This document shows, in pieces, positions 1 through 11,906 of a stretch of 64,000 nucleotides of DNA. The stretch spans positions 92,998,439 through 93,062,438 of the forward strand of contig CM050450.1 in the NCBI GenBank assembly GCA_027563935.2. Reading direction: 5' to 3'. Made by a program: the position numbers and the translations under genes. The notes beneath the pieces are model-generated. The model was not told the DNA's origin and searched no databases. It saw only the letters and a program-made list of their open reading frames with translations. The stretch is from Costus lasius (lineage: Eukaryota > Streptophyta > Magnoliopsida > Zingiberales > Costaceae). Each line of letters opens with the position of its first letter. Positions within the stretch are counted from its first letter, which is position 1.

Positions 1-1769
1 CCAGTGGGAGAGAAATAAAACTGGATGAGAATCCAGATGAAGGACAAAGTAGTCAAGCACAGTTGGATGAGCCTGAGCCGGTAGATCAGGTTATTGAACA
101 ACCTGAGGCTCAGATATCACGGGAACCGCGAAGATCGGGAAGGATCCGTCGACAGCCTGAGCGCTATGACGGAGTCTACATCATTGATAATGATGAACCC
201 CTTACTTATGCGGATGCGGTCAGTGGACCGGAGTCAGCTAGATGGCTTGATGCTATGCGAGCCGAGATGGACTCCATGTCAGATAACCAAGTCTGGGATT
301 TGGTTGATCCGCCTCCGGGAGTAATCCCAATAGGCTGTAAATGGATCTTCAAGAAGAAGATTGACATGGATGGTAACGTAGTTACCTATAAAGGAAGGCT
401 AGTTGCGAAAGGTTTCAAACAAATCTACGGGATAGATTATGATGAAATTTTCTCTCCTGTAGCCATGTTTAAGTCTATTCGGATTCTTTTCGCAATAGCT
501 GCATATTACGATTATGAGATCTGGCAGATGGATGTGAAAACAGCTTTCCTTAATGGAAATCTGGATGAGGATGTGTATATGACACAACCGGAAGGTTTCA
601 CTGATCCATCAGATCGTCATAAAATATGCAAGTTAAAGAAGTCCATTTATGGACTGAAACAAGCATCTAGAAGCTGAAACATTCGTTTTGATGAATCAAT
701 CTCTGAGTTTGGTTTCATCAAGAACGAAGATGACCCGTGTGTTTATAAGAGGTTTAGTGGGAGCGTAATTACATTCCTAATCCTCTACGTCGATGATATC
801 TTAATCATTGGAAATGATATTCCTGAACTGCATGCTGTTAAAGCATGGTTAGGAAAATGTTTCCAGATGAAAGATTTAGGAGAAGCAGCCTATGTGTTAG
901 GTGTGAAGATCTACCGGGATAGATCCAAGAGGCTTCTCGGGCTGTGCCAGAGTACTTACATCGATAAAGTCCTGGAGAGATTCCATTTAGAGAATTCTAA
1001 ACGTGGATATCTTCCAGTCAGACATGGTCTGAATCTTTCGAAGAGTCAGTGTCCACAAACACGGACTGAGAAAGATGAAATGGACAATACGCCTTATGCT
1101 TCGGCTATTGGGTCCATTATGTATGCGATGTTGTGTACTCGCCCAGACGTCGCTTACGGGTTAAGCGTGACCAGTCGTTTCCAAAGTAATCCAGGTTTGG
1201 CGCACTGGATTGCAGTCAAGAACATTATAAAATATCTGCGGAGGACCAAAGATATGTTCTTGATATATGGTGGTCAGGAAGAACTCAGTATAGAGGGATA
1301 TACTGACGCTTCGTTCCAGTCGGACCAGGATGATTTCCGATCGCAATCAGGCTATGTTTTTAGCTTGAATGGAGGTGCTGTGGTGTGGAAGAGTTTCAAA
1401 CAGTCAACTGTTGCTGATTCCATAACAGAAGCCGAGTATGTTGCAGCCTCGGAAGCATCCAAGGAGGCAGTATGGATTCGCAAGTTCGTGAGAGAACTTG
1501 GTGTCGTTCCTTCGAGTGCAGATCCCTTGGTTATCTTCTGTGATAACACTGGAGCAATCGCACAAGCAAAGGAACCACGGTCGCACCAGAAGTCCAAGCA
1601 CATACAGAGACGGTTTCACTTGATCCGGGAGATCATTGATCGAGGCGAGATCAAGATTTGCAAGGTTCATACAGATGACAATCTGGCAGACCCGCTTACC
1701 AAGCCTCTGGCGCAGCAGAAGCATGAGAAGCACTGTAATAATATGGGTTTGAGATTTCTCAACCATTAG
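1..1769 (+). pseudogene. gag-pol of element A, C-terminal part with one stop
   Basis: Codes for the end of the copia polyprotein: the integrase-to-RT linker, reverse transcriptase with YVDD (around 790) and RNase H (D of YTDAS, E of TEAEY, D of CDNTG), ending at 1769. By comparison with the intact 1294-codon copy at 36797-40681, the window opens near codon 706. A TGA at 675-677 replaces the tryptophan codon 931 just after QASRS in the RT palm. The frame is the same on both sides, so this is a point mutation (G to A) and not a frameshift. The product would lack the YVDD motif and RNase H, so this copy cannot supply working RT. The rest of the frame is open and closely matches its relatives, which suggests a recent loss. 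Confidence 0.95.
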
Positions 1770-1778
1770 ATTAAGTGC

Positions 1779-1789
1779 AAGTGGGAGAT
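1779..1789 (+). other. Polypurine tract of element A
   Basis: AAGTGGGAGAT lies directly before the TGTTGGGG start of the 3' LTR. The same 11 bases precede the 3' LTR in all five family members here. It primes plus-strand DNA synthesis. Confidence 0.9.
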
Positions 1790-3510
1790 TGTTGGGGTAT
1801 GCCCTTAAGGCTAATGTTTGAGGCCTTGGGATTGTAAAAGTATCATGTAATAAACTCTTATGTTTATAAAAGGCATGGTTATTATTCAGGTTGTTACCTT
1901 GTCTGCTGTAATAAGTGTACTTCTGAATAATGTCTCAAAGCTGTTCAGCTAGGCTGACAGGCTATAAGTCCTTAGTCGAGATATCTTGGTGAACATGAGA
2001 CAGCCTTGATATGGTTAAGACTAATATGTGTTCTAATCTTATAGGATGCTTCGAGCATGGAATAAGATGTAGACTCATGGGTACATTGGATGTACTGGAC
2101 AGACCCTTTTAGGATATTCAATTGTTTGTCACAATGTGAATAATCCTTGATAGCAGCAAGTGGCACATTTCCTTTGACTTGAGATCACTTGTGTTTCTAA
2201 ATGATGATTGTCATTGTTTTGAGGTAGTTCAATATCATTTGAAACATAATGATTATAGACTATCTTGGATGGTGAGCTTGAGTCAGGTTAGGGCACTAGT
2301 GATAGATAAAGGATTGCCGTCTCCTTGTTTAAGGAGTGTGATGTTCTAAAGGGGCCCCCCTTATATGAGATGATTGAGAAAGTGTATGGCCATACCCAGA
2401 TGACTATGTTCATCTGATCTAATCATGCTCATCGTATTGGAGTTACGGGCTTGACATGCTTGTCCAATAAGAACATCCAGTGGCAAAGGAAACATGCATG
2501 CCTTGTGAGTTTGATTCACACTTATGCCATGGTTTGGGTGTAGTCTTGGAAGACTATTTCCTTTATATCGGGAGACAGTGATGTGTTGCTAGATACCCCT
2601 CACTGATCGTGATAACGTAAGTTATTGTTACCGACATTTAAAGGAAACCCTCAGGGTCGCACAAATTGATGATATGGCTTTCTTGAGTCAGATCGTGTGG
2701 ACTGAATTGTTTTGGTTCAGTTTAAAGGAGTTTAAACTCTGATTGTAAGTGAGATCTAGCCTGATCATGTTTGATTGATTAGGGCTTGAGATCGGTAAGC
2801 TTCGATCGAGAGTAGTGATGCTAGATCGGTGAGATCAAAGGCATCAAGGGATGTACGGTTAGATCTCGAACCTTCATGGTTCAGATGAGATTTAGACCAT
2901 TGCTTGGCTTGGTTCAATTTAGTCTTTAAACCGAATTCAATTGGACCGAATTCAATTGAACCGGTTCACATATGTGAACGCATGGTTCAATCGAATTGGC
3001 GTTTTGTTTTGGTTCATTAGACATGAACGTTTGAAGTGATGACTTACCATTTTGGGAATGGAGGTTTCGGAAATGGTTCTTCAACGCCTCACTTGGATGA
3101 AAAAAAACGCTTGTCTCTTCTCAACGATTGCTGCTTGCTTTCGGTGTGGTGAGTTTGGACGAGGACAAGGAAGAGTTCATCCACGCCAAGTTCATCCTTC
3201 ATCTCCTTCACGCGACAAGTGCACTTGAAGTCCTTGCTAGCACAAGGAGCAACAAGAAGAAAGGCCACTTCTCATCTTGTGTGCGCATCTTGTGGAGGAG
3301 ACCCCTATTCGATCTCTTCTCCAAGCCGACCTCCAACTCTATGGCTATGGTATAGATCTAAACTCATTCAAGTTGATCATATGCTCATGCTAAGATCGTC
3401 GAAAACACATGCTTCCGCTTGCAATTTTATGCGCCACCCCTTAGTGTTTTCGCCCCCCTCTTGAAAGGGATTGCATCAGGTTTGCGCTCCCCCTTGAAGG
3501 GGACCCTACA
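1790..3510 (+). repeat. 3' LTR of copia element A
   Basis: 1721-bp LTR, TG...CA. The start (TGTTGGGGTATGCCCTTAAG) matches every LTR of the family. The end carries GCGCTCCCCCTTGAAGGGG followed by ACCCTACA, equivalent to the ...GGGGACTTTCA end of the K LTRs. Contains the palindromes GAACCGGTTC and TTCACATATGTGAA near 2960-2980. No coding function. Confidence 0.92.
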
Positions 3511-4465
3511 AAAGATCCAAAGAGTCTATGATCGTGTGAGGAGATGTCCTCTTCTTGCTGGCCGCACTACTCCCTCTCTTGGCATGAAGACGAACCAAAA
3601 ACCCGAGAGGAGCAAGGGGCGAGAGGGGCGTTCATACGTTCGAAAACGTGGGACGTTTCTCAAGAGAAAAATCGGCTTCCAAATATAGTAAGTGTTTACT
3701 CCCCATGAAGCCATCGAAACTCCTCTCCCCTTTGAACCATGCGTTCACTTAAGTGAACCGGTTCAATTCCATTTGGTTCAAGGACCAAATCGAACCAGCC
3801 ATGGTCTTGATCTCTTTGAACCTCATGGTTCAAGATCTAACCACACATCTCAATGAACCTCTTGATCTCTACGATCAAGCATCAATTTTCCCGATCGAAG
3901 CTTACTGATCATATGTCCTAATCAATCAAACATGATCATACTAGATCTTACTTCCGATCAGAGTTTAAATTGCTTTAAACTGAACTAGAATAATTCCAGT
4001 CCACACGATCTGACATAAGTAAGCAATATCATCAAATTGTGCGACCCTGAGGGTTTCCTTCAATGTCGGTAACGACAACTTACGTTATCACGATCAGAGA
4101 GGGGTATCTAGCAACACATCACTGTCTCCCGATATGAAGGAAAGAGTCTTCCAAGACTACTCCCAAACCACAGCACAAGTGTGAATCCAATTCACTCAGT
4201 ATACATGCTCCCTTTGCCACTGGATGTTCTCGTTGGACAAGCATGTCAAGCCTGTAATTCCAACACGATGAGAATGGTTAGATCAGATGAACATAGTCAT
4301 CTGGGTATGGCCATACTCTTTCTCAACCATCTCATCCAGGGGGCCCCTTTAGAACATCACAGTCCAACTAGGAGAGGCAATCCTATATCTATCACTAGTG
4401 TCCTAACATGATTCATGCCCACCATCCAAGATAATCCTTAACCATTATCTTTCAAATGATATTGA
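3511..4465 (-). repeat. Copia LTR C, left visible segment
   Basis: Minus-strand copia LTR, divergent from the younger copies, interrupted on its left by element A (at AAAGA) and on its right by element B (at ATTGA). The segments 3511-4465 and 13616-14060 join into about 1.4 kb of one LTR; the missing 3' end should lie left of element A, outside the window. Recognisable blocks include the region around GAACCGGTTC (3756-3765), the GTCGGTAACGACAACTTACG block (4064-4083) and the GGGGGCCCC block near 4339. Confidence 0.85.
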
Positions 4466-6169
4466 TGAAAGTGCCCCTTAGATTAGGGGGGTCCCCTTCT
4501 AGGGGGAGCATAACCCTAAAGCATATGGCGCATAAAATTTTTCTTCTTGCGGAACTAGGGTTATAGGATCGATATGCATGCTAAAAGATCAACTTGATAA
4601 TAAGAAAACAATCATACCATCGCCATGGGGAAGATGTTTCCTTGGAAGCAAAGATCAAAGTAGATCTTCTCCTTGTCGTCACACACAAGATGATGTCGCT
4701 ATCTCTCTTGGTGCTCCTTGTGCTAGCAAGGTTCCAAGAGGTCCTTGTCGAGTGAAGGGAAAATGAGATCTCTTTCTTCTTGGCCGAATCCTCCTCAACC
4801 TTCAAAATGTCGCCACACTCACGAGAGAGACGAGAGGAATATGGGCGAGAGAAATCTAAGTGAGCGAAAATAGAGTATTTTCTATTTTGATGAGCGCACT
4901 CTCCAAATGGAGATCATGGTTACTAAAAATAGTAACCACTCCTCACCACAACGTTCACGCCAAGTGAACTTGTCGCCTACTCCTCTCCCTATGAACCAAG
5001 CGCTCATTTAGTGAGCCGGTTCACTTTGGTTCGGTTTAAGAACCAATCAAGCCAATGATCTAGTCTAGATCTTAAATAAACACTAAGGTTCACGATCTAA
5101 CCGTCGATCTCAACGATGCCCCTGATCTGACCGATCTGGCATGCATTCTCTCGATCGAAGCTTACCGATCTCAAGCCCTAATCAATCAAACATGATCAGA
5201 CCAGATCTCACTCACAATCAGAGATTAAATCCCTTTAAACTGAACCCAAACAATTCAGTCCACACGATCTGACTTAAGTAAGCCATATCATCAAATTGTG
5301 CGACCCCAAGGGTTTCCTTTAAATGTCGGTAACGATAACTCGCGTTATCACGATCAGTGAGGGGTATCTAGCAACACATCACTATCTCCCGATATAAAGA
5401 AATGAGTCTTCCAAGACTACACCCAAACCACATCACAAGTGTGAATCAAATCACAAGGCATGCATATTTCCTTTGCCACTGGATGTTCTTATTGGACAAG
5501 CCTGTCAAGCTTGTAATTCCAATATGATGAGCATGATTAGAACAGACGAACACTGTCACCTGGGTATGGCCATACACTCTCTCAATCATCTCATCCAGGG
5601 GGCCCCATTAGAACATCACACTCCTTAAACAAGGAGACGGCAATCCTTTGTCTATCACTAATGCTCTAACCTGACTCAAGCTCACCATCCAAGATAGTCT
5701 ATAATCATTATGTTTCAAACGATATTGAACTATCTCAAAACAATGACAATCATCATTTAGAAAACACAAGTGATCTCAAGTCAGAGGAAATGTGCCACTT
5801 GTCATAATCAAGGAATATTCACATTGTGACAAACAATTGAACATCCTAGTAGGGTCTGTCCAGTACATCCCATGTACCCATGAGTCTACATCTTATTCCA
5901 TGCTCGAAGCATCCTATAAGATTAGAACACATATTAGTCTTAACCATATCAAGGCTGTCTCATGTTCACCAAGATACATCGACTAAGGACATAATAGCTT
6001 GTCAGCCCAGCTGAACAGCTTTGAGACATTATTCAGAAGAACATATATTGCAGCAGACAATGTAGCTAACTGAATAACAACCATGCCTTTATAAACTTAA
6101 GAGTTTATTACATGATACAGATACATTCCCACAGGCCTCAAACATTAGCCTTAAGGGCATACCCCAACA
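4466..6169 (-). repeat. 3' LTR of element B
   Basis: 1704 bp, reverse complement of TGTTGGGG...CACTTTCA. Nearly identical to 11907-13610. The U5-side terminus (4466-4515) differs from K and J: it carries GTGCCCCTTAGATTAGG, a subfamily marker. The 5' two thirds of the LTR match the other copies closely. Confidence 0.95.
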
Positions 6170-6180
6170 ATCTCCCACTT
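6170..6180 (-). other. Polypurine tract of element B
   Basis: ATCTCCCACTT on the + strand, the complement of AAGTGGGAGAT, abuts the 3' LTR. Confidence 0.88.
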
Positions 6181-6189
6181 GCACTTAAT

Positions 6190-9100
6190 CTAATGGTTGA
6201 GAAATCTCAAACCCATATTATTACAGTGCTTCTCATGCTTCTGCTGCGCCAGAGGCTTGGTAAGCGGGTCTGCCAGATTGTCATCTGTATGAACCTTGCA
6301 GACTTTGATCTCGCCACGATCTATGATCTCCCTGATCAAATGAAACCGTCTCTGTATGTGCTTGGACTTCTGGTGCGACCGTGGTTCCTTAGCTTGTGCA
6401 ATTGCTCCAGTGTTATCACAGAAGATAACCAAAGGATCTGCACTCGAAGGAACAACACCAAGTTCTCTCACGAACTTACGAATCCAGACTGCCTCCTTAG
6501 ATGCTTCCGAGGCTGCAACATACTCGGCTTCTGTTGTGGAATCAGCAACAGTTGACTGTTTGAAACTCTTCCACACCACTGCACCTCCATTCAAGCTAAA
6601 AACATAGCCTGATTGCGATCGGAAATCATCCTGGTCCGACTGGAACGAAGCGTCAGTATATCCTTCAATACTGAGTTCTTCCTGACCACCATATATCAAG
6701 AACATATCTTTGGTCCTCCGCAGATATTTTAAGATGTTCTTGACTGCAATCCAGTGCGCCACACCTGGATTACTTTGGAAACGACTGGTTACGCTTAACC
6801 CGTAAGCGACGTCTGGGCGAGTACACAACATCGCATACATAATGGAACCAATAGCCAAAGCATAAGGCGTATTGTCCATTTCATCTTTCTCAGTCTGTGT
6901 TTGTGGACACTGACTCTTCGAAAGATTCAGACCATGTCTGACTGGAAGATATCCTCGTTTAGAATTCTCTAAATGAAATCTCTCCAGGACCTTATCGATG
7001 TAAGTACTCTGGCACAGCCCGAGAAGCCTCTTAGATCTATCCCTGTAGATCTTCACACCTAACACATAGGCTGCTTCTCCTAAATCTTTCATCTGGAAAC
7101 ATTTCCTCAGCCATGCTTTAACAGCATGCATTTCAGGAATGTCATTTCCAATGATCAAGATATCATCGACGTAGAGGACTAGGAAAGTAATCACGCTCCC
7201 ACTAAACCTCTTATATACACACGGGTCATCTTCGTTCTTGATGAAACCAAATTCAGTGACTGATTCATCAAAACGAATATTCCAGCTTCTTGATGCTTGT
7301 TTAAGTCCATAAATAGACTTCTTTAACTTGCATATCTTATGACGATCTGCTGGATTAGTGAAACCTTCTGGTTGTGTCATATACACATCCTCATCCAGAT
7401 TTCCATTAAGGAAAGCTGTTTTCACATCCATCTGCCAAATCTCATAATCATAATATGCAGCTATCGCGAAAAGAATCCGAATAGACTTAAACATGGCTAC
7501 AGGTGAGAAAGTTTCATCATAATCTATCCCGTAGATTTGTTTGAAACCTTTCGCAACTAGCCTGCCTTTATAGGTAACCACGTTACCATCCATGTCAATC
7601 TTCTTCTTGAAGATCCATTTACAGCCTATAGGGATAACTCCCGAAGGCGGATCAACCAAATCCCAGACTTGGTTATCTGACATGGAGTCCATCTCGGCGC
7701 GCATAGCTTCAAGCCATCTCGCTGACTCCGGTCCACTGACCGCATCCGCATAAGTGAGGGGTTCATCATTGTCAATGATGTAGACTCCGTCATAGCGCTC
7801 AGGCTGTCGACGGATCCTACCCGATCTTCGCGGTTCCCGTGATATCTGAGCCTCAGGTTGTTCAATAACCTGTTCTACCGGCTCAGGCTCATCCAACTCT
7901 GCTTGAGCACTTTGTCCTTCCTCTGCATTCTCATCCAGTTTTATTTCTCTCCCACTGGCCTCTTGCAGAAGAAACTCCTTCTCAAGAAATATGGCCGTCC
8001 GAGCAACAAAAACCTTGTTCTCCTTGGGATCGAAGAAATAATAACCCTTAGTTTCCTTAGGGTAACCGACAAAGATACATTTGTCAGATCTGCTCTCTAG
8101 TTTCCCAGAGGCGAGCTTTTTGACATAAGCCTCGCAACCCCAGATCCTGATAAATGTCAAGCTTGGCTGTTTCCCATACCATAACTCATATGGCGTCTTT
8201 GAAACTGCCTTGGATGGCACTCAGTTTAGTACCTTTGCAGCTGTTTCCAGTGCAAAACCCCAAAAGGAGTAAGGAAGAGTAGCCTGACTCATCATAGAAC
8301 GAACCATATCAAGTAGCGTTCTATTTCTCCTCTCGGACACACCATTCCATTGCGGTGTTCCTGGCGGAGTGAGCTGTGAGATGATCCCACACTCCTTCAG
8401 ATAGTCAGTAAACGTATGACTTAGGTATTCACCACCTCGATCTGAGCGAAGTGCCTTGATATTTCGGCCTAGCTGATTCTGTACTTCATTCTTGAACTCT
8501 TTGAACTTGTCAAAAGATTCACTCTTATGTCTCATCAGATAGACATACCCGTATCTACTGAAATCATCAGTAAAGGTAATGAAGTACTGATAGCCACCTC
8601 TGGCATGTTTACTAAATGGCCCACACACATCACTGTGTATAAGGTCAAGTAAACCTGAAGCCCTTTGACCTTTGTGAGGAAAAGGTGACTTCGTCATTTT
8701 ACCCATCAAACAAGCTTTGCATGTATCAATCTCCTTATAGGAGAATGATCCCAGCAGTCCATGATCATGCAACCGCTTAATGCGTTTCTCGTTAATATGG
8801 CCTAAACGACTATGCCATAGCAAGGTGTTGTCATCAGCATACTTGGCTTTCTTAATATCAATTTGCTGTATCGAACATTCCATGTCCAACATGTATAACC
8901 CATTGTTAATTGAACCAGTTGCATAAACAATATTATCAAAAGACAAAATACACTTTGAAATATTGCATTCAAAGGAAAACCCCTTCCTGACAAGAGCAGG
9001 AATGGAGATAATATTTTTAGTTATACTGGGAACAAAGTAACAACTGTTTAGTTCCAATACAAGTCCAGATGGTAAAGAAATAAAGTAGTCTCCTACAGCA

Positions 9101-10071
9101 ACAGCAGCAACCCGTGCCCCGTTTCCAACTCGTAGGTCCACCTCATGCTGTCCCACCTGCCTTCTTCTCTTGAGTTCCTGTACATTTGAACAAATGTGAA
9201 CTCCACATGCAGTGTCCAACACCCATGATACAGAAGAAGAAAACATGACCTCAGTCACGAATATACCTGAGCCAGAAGCAAAGCTTCCCCTCTTATCTCC
9301 TTGGAGCGCTTTACAGTCCTTTTTCCAGTGACCCAGCTGGCCACAGTGGAAACACCTGTATTCCTTAGACCGCTTGACCTTCTGCTTCAGAGCCTTGCTG
9401 TAACTCTTGACAGGGGCCTTGCCCTTCTTCCCCTTCTTCTTGTTCCTAGAAGGAACCATCAAGACAGAGGTTGAAGGCTTACCCTTCAGAGTCTCCTCAG
9501 TGGTCAAGAGCATATTCAGCAGCTCTGCCGGAGTACAATCGATTTTGTTCATATTAAAATTAATAATGAACGCGTCGAATGAAGGCGGGAGAGACTGCAG
9601 AATAATGTCTACAGCAAGCTCCTGGTTAATGGTATGCCCCAGTTTCTCTAGAGCCTCCTTGTGCCCAATCATCTTGAGCACGTGAGCTCCCACTGGGCTC
9701 CCTTCAGCCAGTTTGCTCTGAAAGAAGAGCTTAGTCAAATTATAGCGTTCAGTCCTCGCCTGTGCAGCATACAGCATCTTGAGGTTTGCTATAATCTGTA
9801 TAGCTGACATATCCTCATGCTGACGCTGCAGCGGTGGCGTCATAGACGCTAGCATCAGGCAAGCGACATCAATGCTATCATTGACGTGCTTTTCATAGGC
9901 TTCCCGAACCGCCCTTGCGGCGTTCGGAGCGGGCTGCGGCGGTATCGCCGTCTCGAGGACATACAGTTTCCTCTCTGCCTTAAGAACGATCTTAAGGTGT
10001 CCAAACCAGTCAGAGAAGTTCGGCCCAGCAAACTTCTCCCTTTCCAGTAGGGATCGCACATTGAAGTTCAT
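6190..10071 (-). pseudogene. gag-pol of element B, full length with one stop
   Basis: 1293-codon copia polyprotein gene with start ATG at 10071 (MNFNVRSLL; the others read MSF). Order: gag, CX2CX4HX4C knuckle (near codons 240-253), protease with DTAC, HHCC and DD35E integrase, RT with YVDD, RNase H. A TGA at 8221-8223 (codon 617, arginine CGA in the intact relative) falls after the integrase catalytic glutamate and cuts the frame in two. There are no frameshifts; one codon fewer than the 1294-codon relative reflects a small in-frame difference before the protease. Truncation would leave gag, protease and most of integrase, but no RT. With near-identical LTRs, either the stop arose after insertion or the defective RNA was copied by proteins from another member. 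Confidence 0.96.
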
Positions 10072-11892
10072 GGTGTTCGTTGCTGCAGGTATCTACAACA
10101 ATGCAAGAACAGCAAGGTCAGTATCAATGTATAAGAATCAATCAGGACTTAAGAAAGATTCTTTTTCTCACTATTTTATCAGGCGTGAAAAATCCAGCAA
10201 AACAGCCCGAAAGAGTAGAACTCTTTTAGTGAGATGGGATCCAGATTTCATACTTGGTCTCCGCGTCCCGCTCAGGCGAGATAAGATGCACAGAGAGTAC
10301 AAGCACTAGTTTCTGGTAGGCATTCCCTGCCGATCGCCAACCCGTGCGATTCCCCTTCATCTGGGCAATCCAGCAGACTGTGCCAACTGAGTTGGTACAA
10401 CACAGTCTCTGATCCCACAGATGGCTGCCTCCATGTGCTACCATATGCTCCACATATGTAGCCAACACGGTCAAGCTGACCCGACCTACTCCCTGGACCA
10501 CCATGTGCTATGCTGAGCAACGAGAAGGGATAAATCCCTACTCTGTAACACACAGGTGTAATCCCACACCCTCTGAAGATAGATGGACGTGCCCACTGAG
10601 TGGGTACAACACGGCTCCAACGATAATCAGAACAGTGAGGTTTCGCGTCAGAAGGCTTACGAGCTTGATATTAAGCGTTGGATTTTCACGGTCTTTTATC
10701 TTCTTGCCTATCATGCAATTCCTATGGTGATAGCAGAAGATAATTTAATCATGCAATTCTAATATTATACAATAAAAGAAAGCATGTATCTTATGTGGTA
10801 AAAGCCCATAGCCCTAGAAGACCTTAACCTAACTTAAGTCTTCATTTGCTCTTCATGGGTCTTTTGCTGCTCATCTGGCCCAAACCAGGGCCCAAGCGCC
10901 ATCTGCAGCACAGGTGCGCCCACCAGGAAAATGCGCCAGGTCCTAGGGTCGAACCCTAGACCTCCCACCTGGTCAAGCCACTGCTGCATGCGCCTCTGCC
11001 AAGTGTGCTCTGTGCTCTTGTCAAATTAAATTACAAATTTAACTATCTAGACAAGAGTGACACGTAGGTCACATACAATTATAAATTAAAACACAGTGAT
11101 GCGCAGATCACAATAATTAATTTACAACAATTAATACAGGCACGCAGGCCCCAGCACAGCACACAATTAATATGGGCAGCCCACATAAGACTAAATAGAC
11201 AAACATATGCATCAATCAACAACGATGTGATCCATCATAAAAAAAAATTAAAATTTTCGAAAACCCCATGGGATCTGTTTTAATTTTTCCTTATTTGCCC
11301 TACAACCTTACAACGGTCCATCACTAGGGATCCACTCATCCAACCTAGTCAGATCCACTGCCTTTACATGCACCAAGTCCTAACTGACTTGAGTCGACCA
11401 TAAGGTCAACCATGCATGCGTCAGGGCTGAACGACCACACTGAGGTCTGGCAAGCGGGCGTGACCCCGGGCCTAACTCAGGTGCATTCATTAATCGTCTC
11501 AATCAGACATCGCTACACACCTGTCTGCAGTCGACCTATAGCCACCATAGGCTTGCGCCAAGGTGCTATCTGGTCGACCCATTCAGGCTGTCAGATGATC
11601 TGATCAGACATTCTGGATCTAACATAGGGGTTGACTTCAACCCTAATAACCCGTCTAAGGGTTTATAGTAAAGCCTTAGATCTATGATGAGTCGCGCAAG
11701 TATTCAAGTTTTGTAAAACAAAAACAAGATGCGCCAACTTACAACATACATGCGCCAATAGATGGAAACATATATCATACATGAAGTTTCGCAAGATGAT
11801 AAAACCAATCATACAACTTTCGCATGTTATAAAGATCTAAGCATATGGAATCACAAGGCCAAAGCAATCATAATGAACATGCATTCAACCTG
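10072..11892 (-). other. Leader (5' untranslated region) of element B
   Basis: Non-coding region between PBS and gag. It holds the two conserved dyads also seen in L: GACTGTG/CACAGTC around CCAACT-AGTTGG (10376-10407), and CGTG/CACG around CCCACT-AGTGGG (10588-10613). The 3'-splice-like tract with TTGTTGTAG before the ATG is also present. No ORF here looks real. Confidence 0.85.
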
Positions 11893-11904
11893 GCTCTGAT
11901 ACCA
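11893..11904 (-). other. Primer binding site of element B
   Basis: GCTCTGATACCA on the + strand is the complement of TGGTATCAGAGC, the site that pairs with the 3' end of plant initiator tRNA-Met. It starts 2 bp inside the 5' LTR. Confidence 0.93.
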
Positions 11905-11906
11905 AT

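Larger units (their letters stand above)
1..3510 (+). mobile_element. Copia element A, 3' part only (window starts inside pol)
   Basis: Ty1/copia LTR retrotransposon on the + strand: pol end, polypurine tract and complete 3' LTR; the 5' part lies left of the window. The LTR runs from TGTTGGGG to CCCTACA. The next bases (AAAGATCC...) resume the minus-strand LTR C, matching the homologous AAAGATCAAA of the K and B LTRs, so A is inserted in LTR C with probable target duplication AAAGA (3511-3515). The left copy of that duplication is outside the window, so the TSD is inferred. Confidence 0.93.

Noticed and set aside
3479..3510. A's LTR ending at TTGCATCA (3478), with the following palindrome belonging to LTR C.
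   Set aside because: The palindrome GCGCTCCCCCTTGAAGGGG is in + orientation and matches the end of K's and J's LTRs, so it belongs to A; C resumes at 3511.
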